DNA from: Leclercia adecarboxylata
Lineage (GTDB): Bacteria > Pseudomonadota > Gammaproteobacteria > Enterobacterales > Enterobacteriaceae
Direction: 5' to 3'
NCBI RefSeq assembly: GCF_006874705.1
Contig: NZ_CP035382.1
Location: 1,116,001 to 1,180,000 of the forward strand
DNA length: 64,000 bases
The notes beneath the pieces are model-generated. The model was given only the letters and a program-made list of their open reading frames with translations. It ran no database searches and had not been told where the DNA came from. Every line of letters starts with the position of its first letter. The first letter of the stretch is position 1. Position numbers and translations under genes: made by a program. Positions 1 through 8,708 of the stretch are shown piece after piece.

Positions 1-123
1 CGCAAAGTAGGCATTTCTGGACACCACCTCCAGAAAAGTCTGATTTGTTGGGTCCTCGATCAAACCCATCGGGCTAAATAGGGAGTACAATAACTTCATA
101 TACGCTGTTCCACAGGAAAGCCC
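1..123. other. Intergenic region upstream of yghB
   Basis: No gene is visible. In E. coli metC precedes yghB, but no metC coding sequence is seen here. The stretch must carry the yghB promoter; an AGGAAAG ribosome-binding site lies just before the yghB ATG. I cannot single out a -35/-10 pair with confidence. Confidence 0.5.
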
Positions 124-783
124 ATGGCTGTTATTCAAGATATTATCGCTGCACTCTGGCAACACGATTTTGCAGCACTGGCGGACCCTCACGTGGTTGG
201 GATTGTTTATCTGGTGATGTTCGCCACGCTGTTTCTGGAAAATGGGTTACTGCCTGCCTCATTTTTACCGGGCGACAGCCTGCTGCTGCTGGCGGGAGCG
301 TTAATCGGTAAAGGGGTAATGGACTTTGCGCCGACGATGGTGATCCTCACCTCCGCCGCCAGCCTGGGCTGCTGGCTCAGCTACCTGCAGGGCCGCTGGC
401 TGGGCAATACGCGGGTGGTCAAAAGCTGGCTGGCGCAGTTGCCGCATAAATACCATCAGCGGGCGACCTGCATGTTCGATCGCCACGGCCTGCTGGCGCT
501 GCTCGCCGGGCGTTTTCTGGCCTTTGTGCGCACCCTGCTGCCCACCATGGCGGGCATTTCCGGCCTCTCTAACCGCCGCTTCCAGTTCTTTAACTGGCTG
601 AGCGCGCTGCTGTGGGTCGGCGTAGTGACCACCTTCGGCTATGCGCTGAGCATGATCCCATTCGTGAAACGCCACGAAGATCAGGTCATGACCTTCCTGA
701 TGATCCTGCCGCTGTTCCTGCTGGTAGCAGGGCTGGTGGGAACCATCGTGGTGGTGATCCGTAAGAAGTACTGCAACGCCTGA
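124..783 (+). CDS. yghB: DedA-family inner membrane protein YghB
   Basis: This is a DedA/SNARE-associated (VTT) family integral membrane protein of 219 aa, the same length as E. coli YghB. Family knowledge: YghB and its paralogue YqjA are partly redundant, and their loss impairs cell division, Tat export and proton-motive-force-dependent drug resistance. Seen in the sequence: several hydrophobic segments, the DedA loop with [13 protein letters not shown] near residue 40, and a second re-entrant region with [16 protein letters not shown] near residue 130 carrying the conserved Arg residues. The start follows a good AGGAAAG site. It sits alone, convergent with yqhC, and a perfect 10-bp stem palindrome lies just after its stop. 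Confidence 0.95.
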   Translation: MAVIQDIIAALWQHDFAALADPHVVGIVYLVMFATLFLENGLLPASFLPGDSLLLLAGALIGKGVMDFAPTMVILTSAASLGCWLSYLQGRWLGNTRVVKSWLAQLPHKYHQRATCMFDRHGLLALLAGRFLAFVRTLLPTMAGISGLSNRRFQFFNWLSALLWVGVVTTFGYALSMIPFVKRHEDQVMTFLMILPLFLLVAGLVGTIVVVIRKKYCNA

Positions 784-798
784 CAGCTATACTCTTCA

Positions 799-821
799 CC
801 CTCTCCCCATAGGGGAGAGGG
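799..821. terminator. Perfect palindrome between yghB and yqhC
   Basis: A perfect inverted repeat with 10-bp arms (CCCTCTCCCC / GGGGAGAGGG) and a 3-nt ATA loop lies between the two convergent genes. It lacks a clear U-run on either strand, so it may be a 3'-end stabilising hairpin or a bidirectional terminator. Similar CTCTCCCC palindromes are frequent between enterobacterial genes. Confidence 0.55.
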
Positions 822-833
822 AACTTGAACACC

Positions 834-1730
834 CTACCCCTGCATCATCCGGATCCGCGCCGCATCTTCCCCTGGCGTCACCCCGAAGTAACGTTTGAAC
901 TCCCGACTGAACTGCGACGCGCTTTCATACCCCACCCGCAGCGCGGCCGCGCTGGCCTTCATTCCGTCGTGAATCATCATCATCCGCGCCTTGTGCAGGC
1001 GGTAGCTCTTGAGATATTGCAGCGGCGAGGTGCTGGTCACCGATTTGAAGTTATGGTGAAACGCCGAGACGCTCATGTTGGCCTCTGCCGCCAGCTGATC
1101 GACGCTCAGGTTCTCGGTGTACTGGCTCTCGATGCGCTTCAGCACCCGGCTGATCAGGCTGAAGTGGGTCTGACGGCTGACCAGTGCCAGCAGCGCCCCA
1201 CCGCCAGGCCCCAGCAGCACGTGATAGAGAATTTCACGCACGATCTGTTTACCCAGAATGCGGGCATCCAGCGGCCGCTCCATCACGTCCAGCAGACGCT
1301 CAATGGCGCAGAGGATCTCATCCGTCAGCGTGGCGGAGTTGATCCCGCTTGCCGCCATCGACGGACAAAACAGCTCGTCTTCGCCAATGTCCATCAGCAG
1401 CTCCTGCAGTTGCAGGATATACACATTTAAACGAATCCCCGCCAGCGGCACGGCTTCTGTCGCGAAGGTTTCACATTCAAAGGGTAAAGGTACTGTCAGG
1501 AGCAGATATTCGCGCGGGTCATAGCGGAATACCCGTTCGTTGATATAGCCAATTTTATGCCCGGAAAAGAGAAAAATGATACCCGGCTGGTACATCACCG
1601 GCGTGCGGGTGCCGGGCTGAGTGCCGTACAGCAGGCGCACGTCCGGCAGCAGGTCGCCGAGATTATTTGCATTATCTTTCAGTCTGTTAATTTGCGCCGT
1701 TAGATGCAGGCAGGTTTCATCGCGGTTCAT
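834..1730 (-). CDS. yqhC: AraC-family activator YqhC
   Basis: This is a transcriptional activator of yqhD-dkgA that responds to toxic aldehydes such as glyoxal (established for E. coli YqhC). The C-terminal third carries the two AraC helix-turn-helix motifs ([17 protein letters not shown] and a second ending in [15 protein letters not shown]). The N-terminal part is the AraC_N (PF06719-type) sensor domain with [12 protein letters not shown] chose the ATG at 1728-1730 (298 aa), because upstream codons in the open frame look non-homologous and low complexity; the E. coli protein is annotated somewhat longer, so the exact start is uncertain. It is divergent from yqhD, across a 183-bp promoter region. 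Confidence 0.92.
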   Translation of the reverse strand: MNRDETCLHLTAQINRLKDNANNLGDLLPDVRLLYGTQPGTRTPVMYQPGIIFLFSGHKIGYINERVFRYDPREYLLLTVPLPFECETFATEAVPLAGIRLNVYILQLQELLMDIGEDELFCPSMAASGINSATLTDEILCAIERLLDVMERPLDARILGKQIVREILYHVLLGPGGGALLALVSRQTHFSLISRVLKRIESQYTENLSVDQLAAEANMSVSAFHHNFKSVTSTSPLQYLKSYRLHKARMMMIHDGMKASAAALRVGYESASQFSREFKRYFGVTPGEDAARIRMMQG

Positions 1731-1913
1731 CTTTGCTCGATCCGTCCAGGGTTTCCGACTGTTGCAGTGTGCGCGGTTTTTCGCAGTTTCTCCAGCTCCG
1801 TGTAGAAATGGGCAAGACAACGGCAGGAATGTGCATTGAGAGGAGAGCCTGCGCTCGCCACAATGGGCACCATCAGTTAGCCCGGTATTTTCACCCACCT
1901 AAGGGAACGAACA
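1731..1913 (+). promoter_or_regulatory. yqhC-yqhD divergent promoter region
   Basis: This 183-bp spacer lies between the aldehyde-sensing regulator and its target yqhD. By analogy with E. coli it should hold the YqhC binding site and the yqhD promoter. I cannot place the operator from sequence alone. The yqhD start is preceded by AAGGGAACGAACA, a usable ribosome-binding site. Confidence 0.5.
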
Positions 1914-3077
1914 ATGAACAATTTTAATCTGCATACCCCGACCCGTATTCTGTTTGGTAAAGACGCTATCGCCGATCTGCGCGGGCAGATCCCGGCAGAC
2001 GCCCGCGTGCTGGTCACCTATGGCGGCGGCAGCGTGAAGAAAAACGGCGTGCTGGATCAGGTCTATAGCGCCCTGCAAGGTCTGGACGTGCGTGAGTTTG
2101 GCGGCATCGAGCCGAACCCCTCTTACGAAACCCTGATGAACGCCGTGAAAATCGCCCGCGACGAGAAGATCACCTTCCTGCTGGCGGTGGGCGGTGGCTC
2201 GGTGCTGGACGGCACCAAGTTTATCGCTGCGGCGGCCCACTATCCTGACGGCATCGACCCGTGGCACATCCTGCAGACCGGCGGCAGCGACATCAAAAGC
2301 GCCATTCCGATGGGCTCCGTGCTGACCCTGCCAGCAACCGGCTCTGAGTCCAACAAAGGTGCGGTGATCTCCCGTAAAACCACCGGCGACAAGCAGGCCT
2401 TTATGAACGAGCACGTGCAGCCGGTGTTTGCGGTACTGGATCCGGTTTACACCTACACCCTGCCGCCGCGTCAGGTGGCGAACGGCGTAGTGGACGCCTT
2501 TGTTCATACCGTTGAGCAGTACGTCACTTACCCGGTGAACGCCAAAATTCAGGATCGTTTCGCCGAGGGTATTCTGCTGACTCTGATTGAAGACGGCCCG
2601 GTGGCGCTGAAAGAGCCAGAAAACTACGAAGTGCGTGCCAACGTGATGTGGGCCGCGACTCAGGCGCTGAACGGCCTGATTGGTGCCGGCGTGCCGCAGG
2701 ACTGGGCCACCCACATGCTGGGCCACGAGTTGACGGCGATGCACGGCCTCGATCACGCCCAGACCCTGGCGGTCGTTCTGCCTGCGCTGTGGAATGAGAA
2801 ACGCGACACCAAACGCGGCAAACTGCTGCAGTACGCTGAGCGCGTATGGGGTATCACCGCCGGTTCGGAAGAGGAGCGCATCGATGCCGCTATCGCCGCC
2901 ACCCGCAACTTCTTCGAGCAGATGGGCGTGCCAACTCGCCTCTCCGGCTACGGCCTGGACGGCAGCTCCATCCCTGCCCTGCTGGCGAAACTGGAAGAAC
3001 ACGGCATGACCCAGATCGGTGAGCATCACGACATTACCCTCGACGTGAGCCGCCGTATTTACGAGGCCGCTCGCTAA
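1914..3077 (+). CDS. yqhD: NADPH-dependent aldehyde reductase YqhD
   Basis: This is a group III (iron-containing-type, Zn-bound) alcohol dehydrogenase that reduces short-chain and lipid-peroxidation aldehydes with NADPH. It has 387 aa, the same as E. coli. Visible motifs are the nucleotide-binding GGGSVLDGTKF near residue 95, the metal-ligand Asp and His in VVDAFVHTVEQY near residue 195, and the two further His ligands in LGHELTAMHGLDHAQ near residue 270. It probably forms a functional unit with dkgA, 105 bp downstream, under YqhC control. Confidence 0.97.
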   Translation: MNNFNLHTPTRILFGKDAIADLRGQIPADARVLVTYGGGSVKKNGVLDQVYSALQGLDVREFGGIEPNPSYETLMNAVKIARDEKITFLLAVGGGSVLDGTKFIAAAAHYPDGIDPWHILQTGGSDIKSAIPMGSVLTLPATGSESNKGAVISRKTTGDKQAFMNEHVQPVFAVLDPVYTYTLPPRQVANGVVDAFVHTVEQYVTYPVNAKIQDRFAEGILLTLIEDGPVALKEPENYEVRANVMWAATQALNGLIGAGVPQDWATHMLGHELTAMHGLDHAQTLAVVLPALWNEKRDTKRGKLLQYAERVWGITAGSEEERIDAAIAATRNFFEQMGVPTRLSGYGLDGSSIPALLAKLEEHGMTQIGEHHDITLDVSRRIYEAAR

Positions 3078-3137
3078 GCGATTTTGCACGCTTACCTTTC
3101 GTTTTTCGGCATTTAGGCCAGGCTTAATGCACATACG

Positions 3138-3161
3138 CCACCAGAGGAGTACCTCTGGTGG
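3138..3161 (+). promoter_or_regulatory. Perfect hairpin between yqhD and dkgA
   Basis: A perfect 10-bp stem (CCACCAGAGG / CCTCTGGTGG) with an AGTA loop ends 21 nt before the dkgA ATG and just upstream of its GAAGGAGG ribosome-binding site. There is no U-run, so it is not a classic terminator. Candidate roles are an mRNA-stability hairpin that uncouples yqhD from dkgA levels, or a dyad operator. Function is inferred only from position. Confidence 0.6.
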
Positions 3162-3182
3162 ATGTCCAATGAAGGAGGAAAA

Positions 3183-4010
3183 ATGGCAAACCAAACCGTA
3201 ATCAAGCTTCAGGACGGCAACGTAATGCCCCAGTTGGGGCTCGGCGTATGGAAAGCCGGTAACGACGAGGTCGTGTCCGCCATTCATAAAGCACTGGAAG
3301 TCGGCTATCGCTCCATTGATACCGCGGCCGCCTACAAAAATGAGGACGGCGTGGGCAAAGCGCTGGCCAGCGCCGGTGTGTCACGCGATGAGTTATTCAT
3401 CACCACCAAGCTGTGGAACAACGACCAGAAGCGCCCTGCAGAAGCGCTCCAGGAGAGCCTGGACAAGCTGCAACTCGATTTCGTCGATCTCTACTTGATG
3501 CACTGGCCGGTACCGGCGATCGATCACTATGTCGACGCCTGGAAAGGGATGATTGAGCTGCAGAAAGAAGGGCTGGTGAAGAGCATCGGAGTCTGTAATT
3601 TCCAGGTTCACCATCTGCAGCGCCTGATTGATGAGACGGGCGTGGCCCCTGTCATCAACCAGATTGAACTGCACCCGCTGATGCAGCAGCGTCAACTCCA
3701 CTCCTGGAATGCGACCCACAAGATCCAGACCGAATCCTGGAGCCCGCTGGCACAGGGCGGCGAAGGGGTGTTCGATCAGAAAATCATCCGCGATCTCGCC
3801 GATAAGTACGGCAAAACCCCGGCACAGATTGTCATTCGCTGGCATCTGGACTGCGGCCTGGTGGTGATCCCGAAATCCGTCACCCCGTCGCGCATCGCGG
3901 AAAACTTCAAGGTGTGGGATTTCCGTCTGGATAAAGATGAGCTGGGTGAAATTGCGAAGCTGGATAAAGGCAAGCGTTTAGGGCCGGATCCGGATCAGTT
4001 TGGCGGATAA
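3183..4010 (+). CDS. dkgA: 2,5-diketo-D-gluconate reductase A / methylglyoxal reductase DkgA
   Basis: This aldo-keto reductase (AKR5C-type) reduces 2,5-diketo-gluconate, methylglyoxal and other aldehydes with NADPH. It has 275 aa, as in E. coli. Visible are the N-terminal MPQLGLGVWKA, the catalytic Asp/Tyr region DTAAAYKNEDGVG near residue 46, TKLWNND with the catalytic Lys near residue 75, LMHWPVP with the catalytic His, and the C-terminal NADPH-binding IPKSVTPSRIAEN. The ATG at 3183 is chosen over an in-frame upstream start because GAAGGAGG lies at ideal distance and the protein then matches E. coli. It is followed by a strong terminator. Confidence 0.97.
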   Translation: MANQTVIKLQDGNVMPQLGLGVWKAGNDEVVSAIHKALEVGYRSIDTAAAYKNEDGVGKALASAGVSRDELFITTKLWNNDQKRPAEALQESLDKLQLDFVDLYLMHWPVPAIDHYVDAWKGMIELQKEGLVKSIGVCNFQVHHLQRLIDETGVAPVINQIELHPLMQQRQLHSWNATHKIQTESWSPLAQGGEGVFDQKIIRDLADKYGKTPAQIVIRWHLDCGLVVIPKSVTPSRIAENFKVWDFRLDKDELGEIAKLDKGKRLGPDPDQFGG

Positions 4011-4012
4011 AT

Positions 4013-4042
4013 AAAAAACCCCGGCGAGCCGGGGTTTTATTT
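4013..4042. terminator. Bidirectional terminator between dkgA and ygiQ
   Basis: A stem CCCCGGC / GCCGGGG with GA loop is flanked by A-run and T-run, giving a rho-independent terminator on both strands for these convergent genes. Confidence 0.9.
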
Positions 4043-6213
4043 TATGCTTTGCGTTTTACGGGTTTCTTCGCGGTTGCCCCCGCGTTCGAACGCTGATGCA
4101 CAATCGGCGTGTGCTTGGTCAACGCCGGGCGGGTATGACGATTCTGGCGACGCGCTTCGCGCATCTCATCCAGCGTTGGCGCAGGCACCAGGCAGTCGCG
4201 ACGTGAGCCGATCAGGTGCTTTTTACCCATCTCTTCCAGCGCCTGGCGGATCAGCGGCCAGTTAGCCGGATCGTGATAGCGCAGCAGGGCTTTATGCAGG
4301 CGACGCTGTTTGTCCCCCTTCGGCACCACCACATCCTCACTCTTATACCCAATCTTACTCAGCGGGTTCTTGCCGGTGTAATACATGGTGGTGGAGTTCG
4401 CCAGCGGTGACGGATAGAAGTTCTGCACCTGATCCAGACGGAAGCGGCGCTGCTTCAGCCACAGGGCCAGATTCACCATGTCCTCATCACGCGTACCGGG
4501 GTGGGCGGAGATGAAGTACGGGATCAGGTACTGCTCTTTCCCGGCCTGTTTGGAGTAAGTGTCGAACAGCTCTTTGAAGCGGTCATAGCTGCCCATCCCC
4601 GGCTTCATCATCTTCGACAGCGGGCCTTCTTCGGTATGCTCAGGAGCAATCTTCAGGTAGCCGCCCACGTGGTGGGTCGCCAGCTCTTTGATGTAGCGTG
4701 GATCTTCCACGGCGATGTCGTAACGCACGCCGGAAGCGATGAGGATCTTCTTGATGCCTTTCAGGTCGCGGGCGCGACGATACAGGTTAATCGTCGGCTC
4801 ATGGTTGGTGTCCATGTGCTCGCAAATGCACGGATAGACGCAGGAGAGACGACGGCAGGTCTGTTCCGCACGCGGCGACTTACAGCGCAGCATATACATG
4901 TTGGCGGTCGGGCCACCCAGATCGGAGATCACGCCGGTAAAACCCGGAACCGTGTCGCGAATGGCTTCGATCTCGTTGACAATCGACTCTTCGGAACGGC
5001 TCTGGATGATGCGCCCTTCGTGCTCGGTAATGGAGCAGAAGGAGCAGCCGCCGAAGCAGCCGCGCATGATATTGATCGAGAAGCGGATCATCTCATACGC
5101 CGGAATGCGGCTGTCGCCGTATGAAGGGTGCGGCACGCGCTTGTACGGCAGGGCAAAGACGCTGTCCATCTCTTCGGTGGAGAGCGGGATCGCCGGCGGG
5201 TTGACCCAGATATAACGCTCGCCGTGCTTTTGCATCAGCGCACGGGCACAGCCCGGGTTAGTTTCATGGTGCAGAATGCGCGACGCATGCGCGTAGAGCA
5301 CTTTGTCAGCTTTGACTTTCTCAAAGGATGGCAGCAGCACGTAGGTCTTTTCCCACGGCTTTGGACGCGGCGGCTGAACGGTGATCGCTTTGGCTTCGGC
5401 TTTCTTCGGCTCAACAGGCTTGTTATCGGCACAGGGCAGATCTTCGCCGTACGGGTGCGGGATCGGGTCGATTTTGCCCGGCATATCGATGATGCGTGAA
5501 TCCACCCCGCTCCAGCCCGGCAGCGCCTCTTTCACCATGATCGCGGTGTTGCGCACGTCGCGGATGTTGCCTACCGGCTCGCCCTGCGACAGACGGTGCG
5601 CCACCTCCACCAGCGGACGCTCGCCGTTGCCGAAGATGAGCATGTCGGCTTTGGAGTCCACCAGCACCGAACGGCGTACGGTATCAGACCAGTAGTCGTA
5701 ATGGGCGGTACGGCGCAGGCTCGCCTCGATGCCACCCAGGATGACCGGCACGTCTTTCCATGCTTCTTTGCAGCGTTGGGTGTACACGAGAGTGGCGCGG
5801 TCCGGACGCTTGCCCGCCACGTTATCCGCGGTGTAGGCATCGTCGTGACGCAGTTTGCGATCGGCGGTGTAGCGGTTGATCATCGAGTCCATATTGCCCG
5901 CGGTGACGCCGAAGAACAGGTTCGGTTTACCGAGGCGCATAAAGTCCTCTTTGCTGTTCCAGTCCGGCTGGGCAATGATCCCGACGCGGAAGCCCTGGGC
6001 TTCAAGCATACGACCGCAGATCGCCATGCCAAAGCTCGGGTGATCGACATAGGCATCGCCGGTCACCAGAATAATGTCGCAGCTGTCCCAGCCAAGTTGG
6101 TCCATCTCTTCACGAGACATCGGCAGGAACGGCGCCGGTCCAAAGCAGGCCGCCCAGTACTGGGGCCAGGAGAAGAGGTCACGATCCGGCTGGATCAGGG
6201 AAATTGCGCTCAT
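4042..6213 (-). CDS. ygiQ: Radical SAM protein YgiQ (UPF0313)
   Basis: This is a large radical-SAM enzyme of unknown reaction. The 723-aa product has an N-terminal B12-binding-like/UPF0313 region (about 1-340), then the radical SAM cluster motif CFGGCSFC (Cys-x3-Cys-x2-Cys) near residue 375, then a C-terminal UPF0313 extension ending in a basic tail. The start is set at the ATG 6211-6213 ([12 protein letters not shown]), matching the E. coli protein. The open frame continues upstream through a REP repeat, which is not protein-coding. It is monocistronic, convergent with dkgA, and lies downstream of ftsP. Confidence 0.92.
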   Translation of the reverse strand: MSAISLIQPDRDLFSWPQYWAACFGPAPFLPMSREEMDQLGWDSCDIILVTGDAYVDHPSFGMAICGRMLEAQGFRVGIIAQPDWNSKEDFMRLGKPNLFFGVTAGNMDSMINRYTADRKLRHDDAYTADNVAGKRPDRATLVYTQRCKEAWKDVPVILGGIEASLRRTAHYDYWSDTVRRSVLVDSKADMLIFGNGERPLVEVAHRLSQGEPVGNIRDVRNTAIMVKEALPGWSGVDSRIIDMPGKIDPIPHPYGEDLPCADNKPVEPKKAEAKAITVQPPRPKPWEKTYVLLPSFEKVKADKVLYAHASRILHHETNPGCARALMQKHGERYIWVNPPAIPLSTEEMDSVFALPYKRVPHPSYGDSRIPAYEMIRFSINIMRGCFGGCSFCSITEHEGRIIQSRSEESIVNEIEAIRDTVPGFTGVISDLGGPTANMYMLRCKSPRAEQTCRRLSCVYPCICEHMDTNHEPTINLYRRARDLKGIKKILIASGVRYDIAVEDPRYIKELATHHVGGYLKIAPEHTEEGPLSKMMKPGMGSYDRFKELFDTYSKQAGKEQYLIPYFISAHPGTRDEDMVNLALWLKQRRFRLDQVQNFYPSPLANSTTMYYTGKNPLSKIGYKSEDVVVPKGDKQRRLHKALLRYHDPANWPLIRQALEEMGKKHLIGSRRDCLVPAPTLDEMREARRQNRHTRPALTKHTPIVHQRSNAGATAKKPVKRKA

Positions 6214-6303
6214 AATGCTTCCGAAGAAAAAATAGACAAAAGGAGCGGGATTATACGCTGGATCAATGTGGGAAATGAAGGAGTATTGTGCGGGGATGTT
6301 AAT

Positions 6304-6371
6304 GCCCGGTGGCGCTGCGCTTACCGGGCCTACGGGCCTGCAGGCCGGGTCAGGCGAAGCCGCCACCCGGC
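6304..6371. repeat. REP/BIME palindromic repeat
   Basis: Two opposed REP units (GCCCGGTGGCGC..TTACCGGGC and a mirrored GGCCGGGT..CCACCCGGC) separated by a short linker lie between ygiQ and ftsP. This is the classic enterobacterial BIME layout. Confidence 0.85.
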
Positions 6372-6376
6372 AAGAT

Positions 6377-7789
6377 TTACGGTGCCGGATTGATTAACAT
6401 TTGCCCCACCGAGCCCCTGTCCATCATCTCCAGCGTCTGGCTGTGGAACAGGAACGGGAAGTGCGGCCAGGAGGGCTGACCGTAATAGACCAGCAGTTCG
6501 ACCTGCCCGTCGACCCAGACGGTATCTTTCCAGCCCCGGTCTTCCGGGAACGGCATGGCGCCGTTGACGTTGCGCACCATGAACTTCACCCCTTCGATAT
6601 GGAATGACTGCGGCATATCGGCGCGCACCGTCCAGCGCTCCCAGGTGCCCTGCTGGGCGGTGATATCAATGCGGTTCACATCCCACAGCTGGCCGTTGAT
6701 GCCCGGATCGTCACCGAGGCTGATATCCCGGGTGCGCACCGGCGTCCCGCTCAGGACCTCGTCCGGCAGCAGGCGCATCGGCAGGGTATCGGTCACCAGC
6801 GGTAACAGGCCGGTTGGACGCAGGGTCAACACCAGGGTCGAGACCAGAATGCTCGACGGTTCAAAGAAGCCGCGCAGGCGGTCAACGATGCTCGCCGCCT
6901 CGCCGCAGGTGATCGACACTTCATCGCCGTTGGTCATATCCACCAGAATTTCGCGCCGCTCGCCCGGGGCCAGCGCCAGCTGCTTCACCGGCACCGGGGC
7001 CGGTAAAAAGCCCTGATCCCCAGCAATCACGTGCAGCGCCCGGCCATCGCTCATCTGCAACTGATAGCGGCGTGAGTTGGATGCATTCAGCAGGCGCAGG
7101 CGCACCCAGCCGCGTGACACCTCTACATACGGACTCTGTGCGCCGTTCACCAGCAGCGTGTCACCAACAAAACCGCCGCTGCCCGGCTCGCTGTACTCCG
7201 GCGAACCGAAGTTATCCAGTCGCTTGTCCTGAATGATGATCGGGAAGTCATCGACCCCGTAGTGATTCGGGATCGGCAGGGATTTGCTGATCTCATCTTC
7301 CACCAGCCACATCCCCGCCAGCCCGGTGTAGACCTGCTGCGCGGTGCGGTTTGGGGTGTTGGCGTGATACCAGAGGGTGGCGGCGTTCTGGCGAACCGGC
7401 AGAACCGGCGCCCAGTCGGCGCTCGGGGACATCATGCGCGGCGCACCGCCCAGCAGCGGGCCCGGCACCTGCAGGCCGCTGATGGTCATGGCGACGTTCT
7501 CCGCCAGGCGGTTGCTGTAGATCAGTTTGACGTCATCGCCGCTCCAGACGCGCACGGTCGGGCCAAGGTAGCGTCCGTTAACGCCCCAGACGTTCGCCCG
7601 CGTCCCCTGGGTGAACGACCAGTGGGTGCGCTGCAATGTCAGGAACAGCGGCTGACCGCGGCGGGATTCAAGTAACGGCGGGATGGGCAGCGGCTGCTGC
7701 TGCCCGGCAGCGTTTGCCCTCAGCGGAACCGCACCTGCACAAAGGGCGATACCCGATGCCTGAATAAACTGACGGCGACTGAGTGACAT
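6377..7789 (-). CDS. ftsP: Cell division protein FtsP (SufI)
   Basis: This is a periplasmic divisome-stabilising protein with a multicopper-oxidase fold but no copper. The 470-aa product begins with a Tat signal ([10 protein letters not shown], twin Arg at residues 5-6) and is a classic Tat substrate. Cupredoxin-like stretches follow ([23 protein letters not shown] near 140; [14 protein letters not shown] near 235; the C-terminal [21 protein letters not shown]). The usual His-Cys-His copper-ligand clusters are absent, as in the E. coli protein. It lies 59 bp downstream of plsC, probably in the same transcription unit. Confidence 0.95.
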   Translation of the reverse strand: MSLSRRQFIQASGIALCAGAVPLRANAAGQQQPLPIPPLLESRRGQPLFLTLQRTHWSFTQGTRANVWGVNGRYLGPTVRVWSGDDVKLIYSNRLAENVAMTISGLQVPGPLLGGAPRMMSPSADWAPVLPVRQNAATLWYHANTPNRTAQQVYTGLAGMWLVEDEISKSLPIPNHYGVDDFPIIIQDKRLDNFGSPEYSEPGSGGFVGDTLLVNGAQSPYVEVSRGWVRLRLLNASNSRRYQLQMSDGRALHVIAGDQGFLPAPVPVKQLALAPGERREILVDMTNGDEVSITCGEAASIVDRLRGFFEPSSILVSTLVLTLRPTGLLPLVTDTLPMRLLPDEVLSGTPVRTRDISLGDDPGINGQLWDVNRIDITAQQGTWERWTVRADMPQSFHIEGVKFMVRNVNGAMPFPEDRGWKDTVWVDGQVELLVYYGQPSWPHFPFLFHSQTLEMMDRGSVGQMLINPAP

Positions 7790-7848
7790 ATTAGCTCCAT
7801 GTATAAACGTACTAACAACGCGGGAACTCGTTTTCCCTTTAAGCCGGC

Positions 7849-8586
7849 TTAAACCCTGCCAGCGGCTTCGCGCTCTGCGACTTCTTTATCGAGTTCAGCG
7901 ATTTTATTCAGCATTAATTCGCGGCAGTGAGCCGCCAGCTCGCGCACCTGATCTTTGCCATATTTACTGACATCGACCGGCGGCAGCATCTCGACGATAA
8001 CCAGACCGTTACGCAGGCGGTTGAGGTTAATCTTATTCGATGTGTTGGAAACACACACCGGAATAATAGGTACACCTGCCGCAATTGCGGCGTGAAACGC
8101 GCCAGTTTTGAACGGCAGCAGGCCGCGACCGCGGCTGCGGGTCCCTTCCGGGAACATCCAGATGGAGATTCTGCGCTTTTTGAAGTGGTTTACCACCTCG
8201 GCGATGGTGCCGTGCGCTTTGGCGCGGTTGTTACGGTCGATCAGCAGGTTGCCGGTCAGCCAGTAGAGCAGACCGAAGAACGGCACCCACAGCAGGCTTT
8301 TTTTGCCCACGGTAACGGTTGGCGGCTGGACGATTTTAGCCGCGGTGACCATATCGTAGTTGTTCTGATGGTTACCGATATAGATAGCGTTGCCATGTTT
8401 CTCTGCCCCTTCCGGCAGACGCGTTTCTACTTTCAGTCCAAACAGTGGCCCCAGACGGGCAAACATGTGGCCAAAAGTGGCAACGTGCTTTGGATTACGC
8501 GGGCTGAACAGGCAGTAAATACAGCCGAAAATACAGACCAGAATGCAGTAAATAACGGCAAGAATGGAACGAACAATTAATAGCAT
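7849..8586 (-). CDS. plsC: 1-acyl-sn-glycerol-3-phosphate acyltransferase PlsC
   Basis: This enzyme acylates lysophosphatidic acid to phosphatidic acid at the inner membrane, the second step of phospholipid synthesis. The 245-aa product matches E. coli. An N-terminal hydrophobic anchor is followed by the acyltransferase NHQNNYD (HX4D) motif near residue 72 and the FPEGTRSRGRG motif near residue 145. The ATG at 8584-8586 is chosen because a GAGGT site precedes it and homology begins there. The longer open frame (from 8628) adds 14 unlikely residues. It is downstream of parC. Confidence 0.95.
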   Translation of the reverse strand: MLLIVRSILAVIYCILVCIFGCIYCLFSPRNPKHVATFGHMFARLGPLFGLKVETRLPEGAEKHGNAIYIGNHQNNYDMVTAAKIVQPPTVTVGKKSLLWVPFFGLLYWLTGNLLIDRNNRAKAHGTIAEVVNHFKKRRISIWMFPEGTRSRGRGLLPFKTGAFHAAIAAGVPIIPVCVSNTSNKINLNRLRNGLVIVEMLPPVDVSKYGKDQVRELAAHCRELMLNKIAELDKEVAEREAAGRV

Positions 8587-8674
8587 AGCGACCTCAAAAA
8601 CCCCTGACAGCTGACGATTATACTGCAACTGTTCACTGGTAACTCTTTTGTTTTTATAACGGATGTTTAACGCG

Positions 8675-8700
8675 AGACCCCCTCCTGAACGGAGGGGGAG
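8675..8700 (-). terminator. Hairpin after parC
   Basis: A perfect 8-bp GC stem (CCCCCTCC / GGAGGGGG, 5-nt loop) lies just past the parC stop on the minus strand. The downstream U-run is weak, so termination is probably partial and plsC may be read through or use its own promoter. Confidence 0.55.
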
Positions 8701-8708
8701 GTGCTCTG

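Noticed and set aside
1899..3287. A 462-codon open frame antisense to yqhD
   Set aside because: Shadow of a conserved enzyme gene, with no homologous motif.
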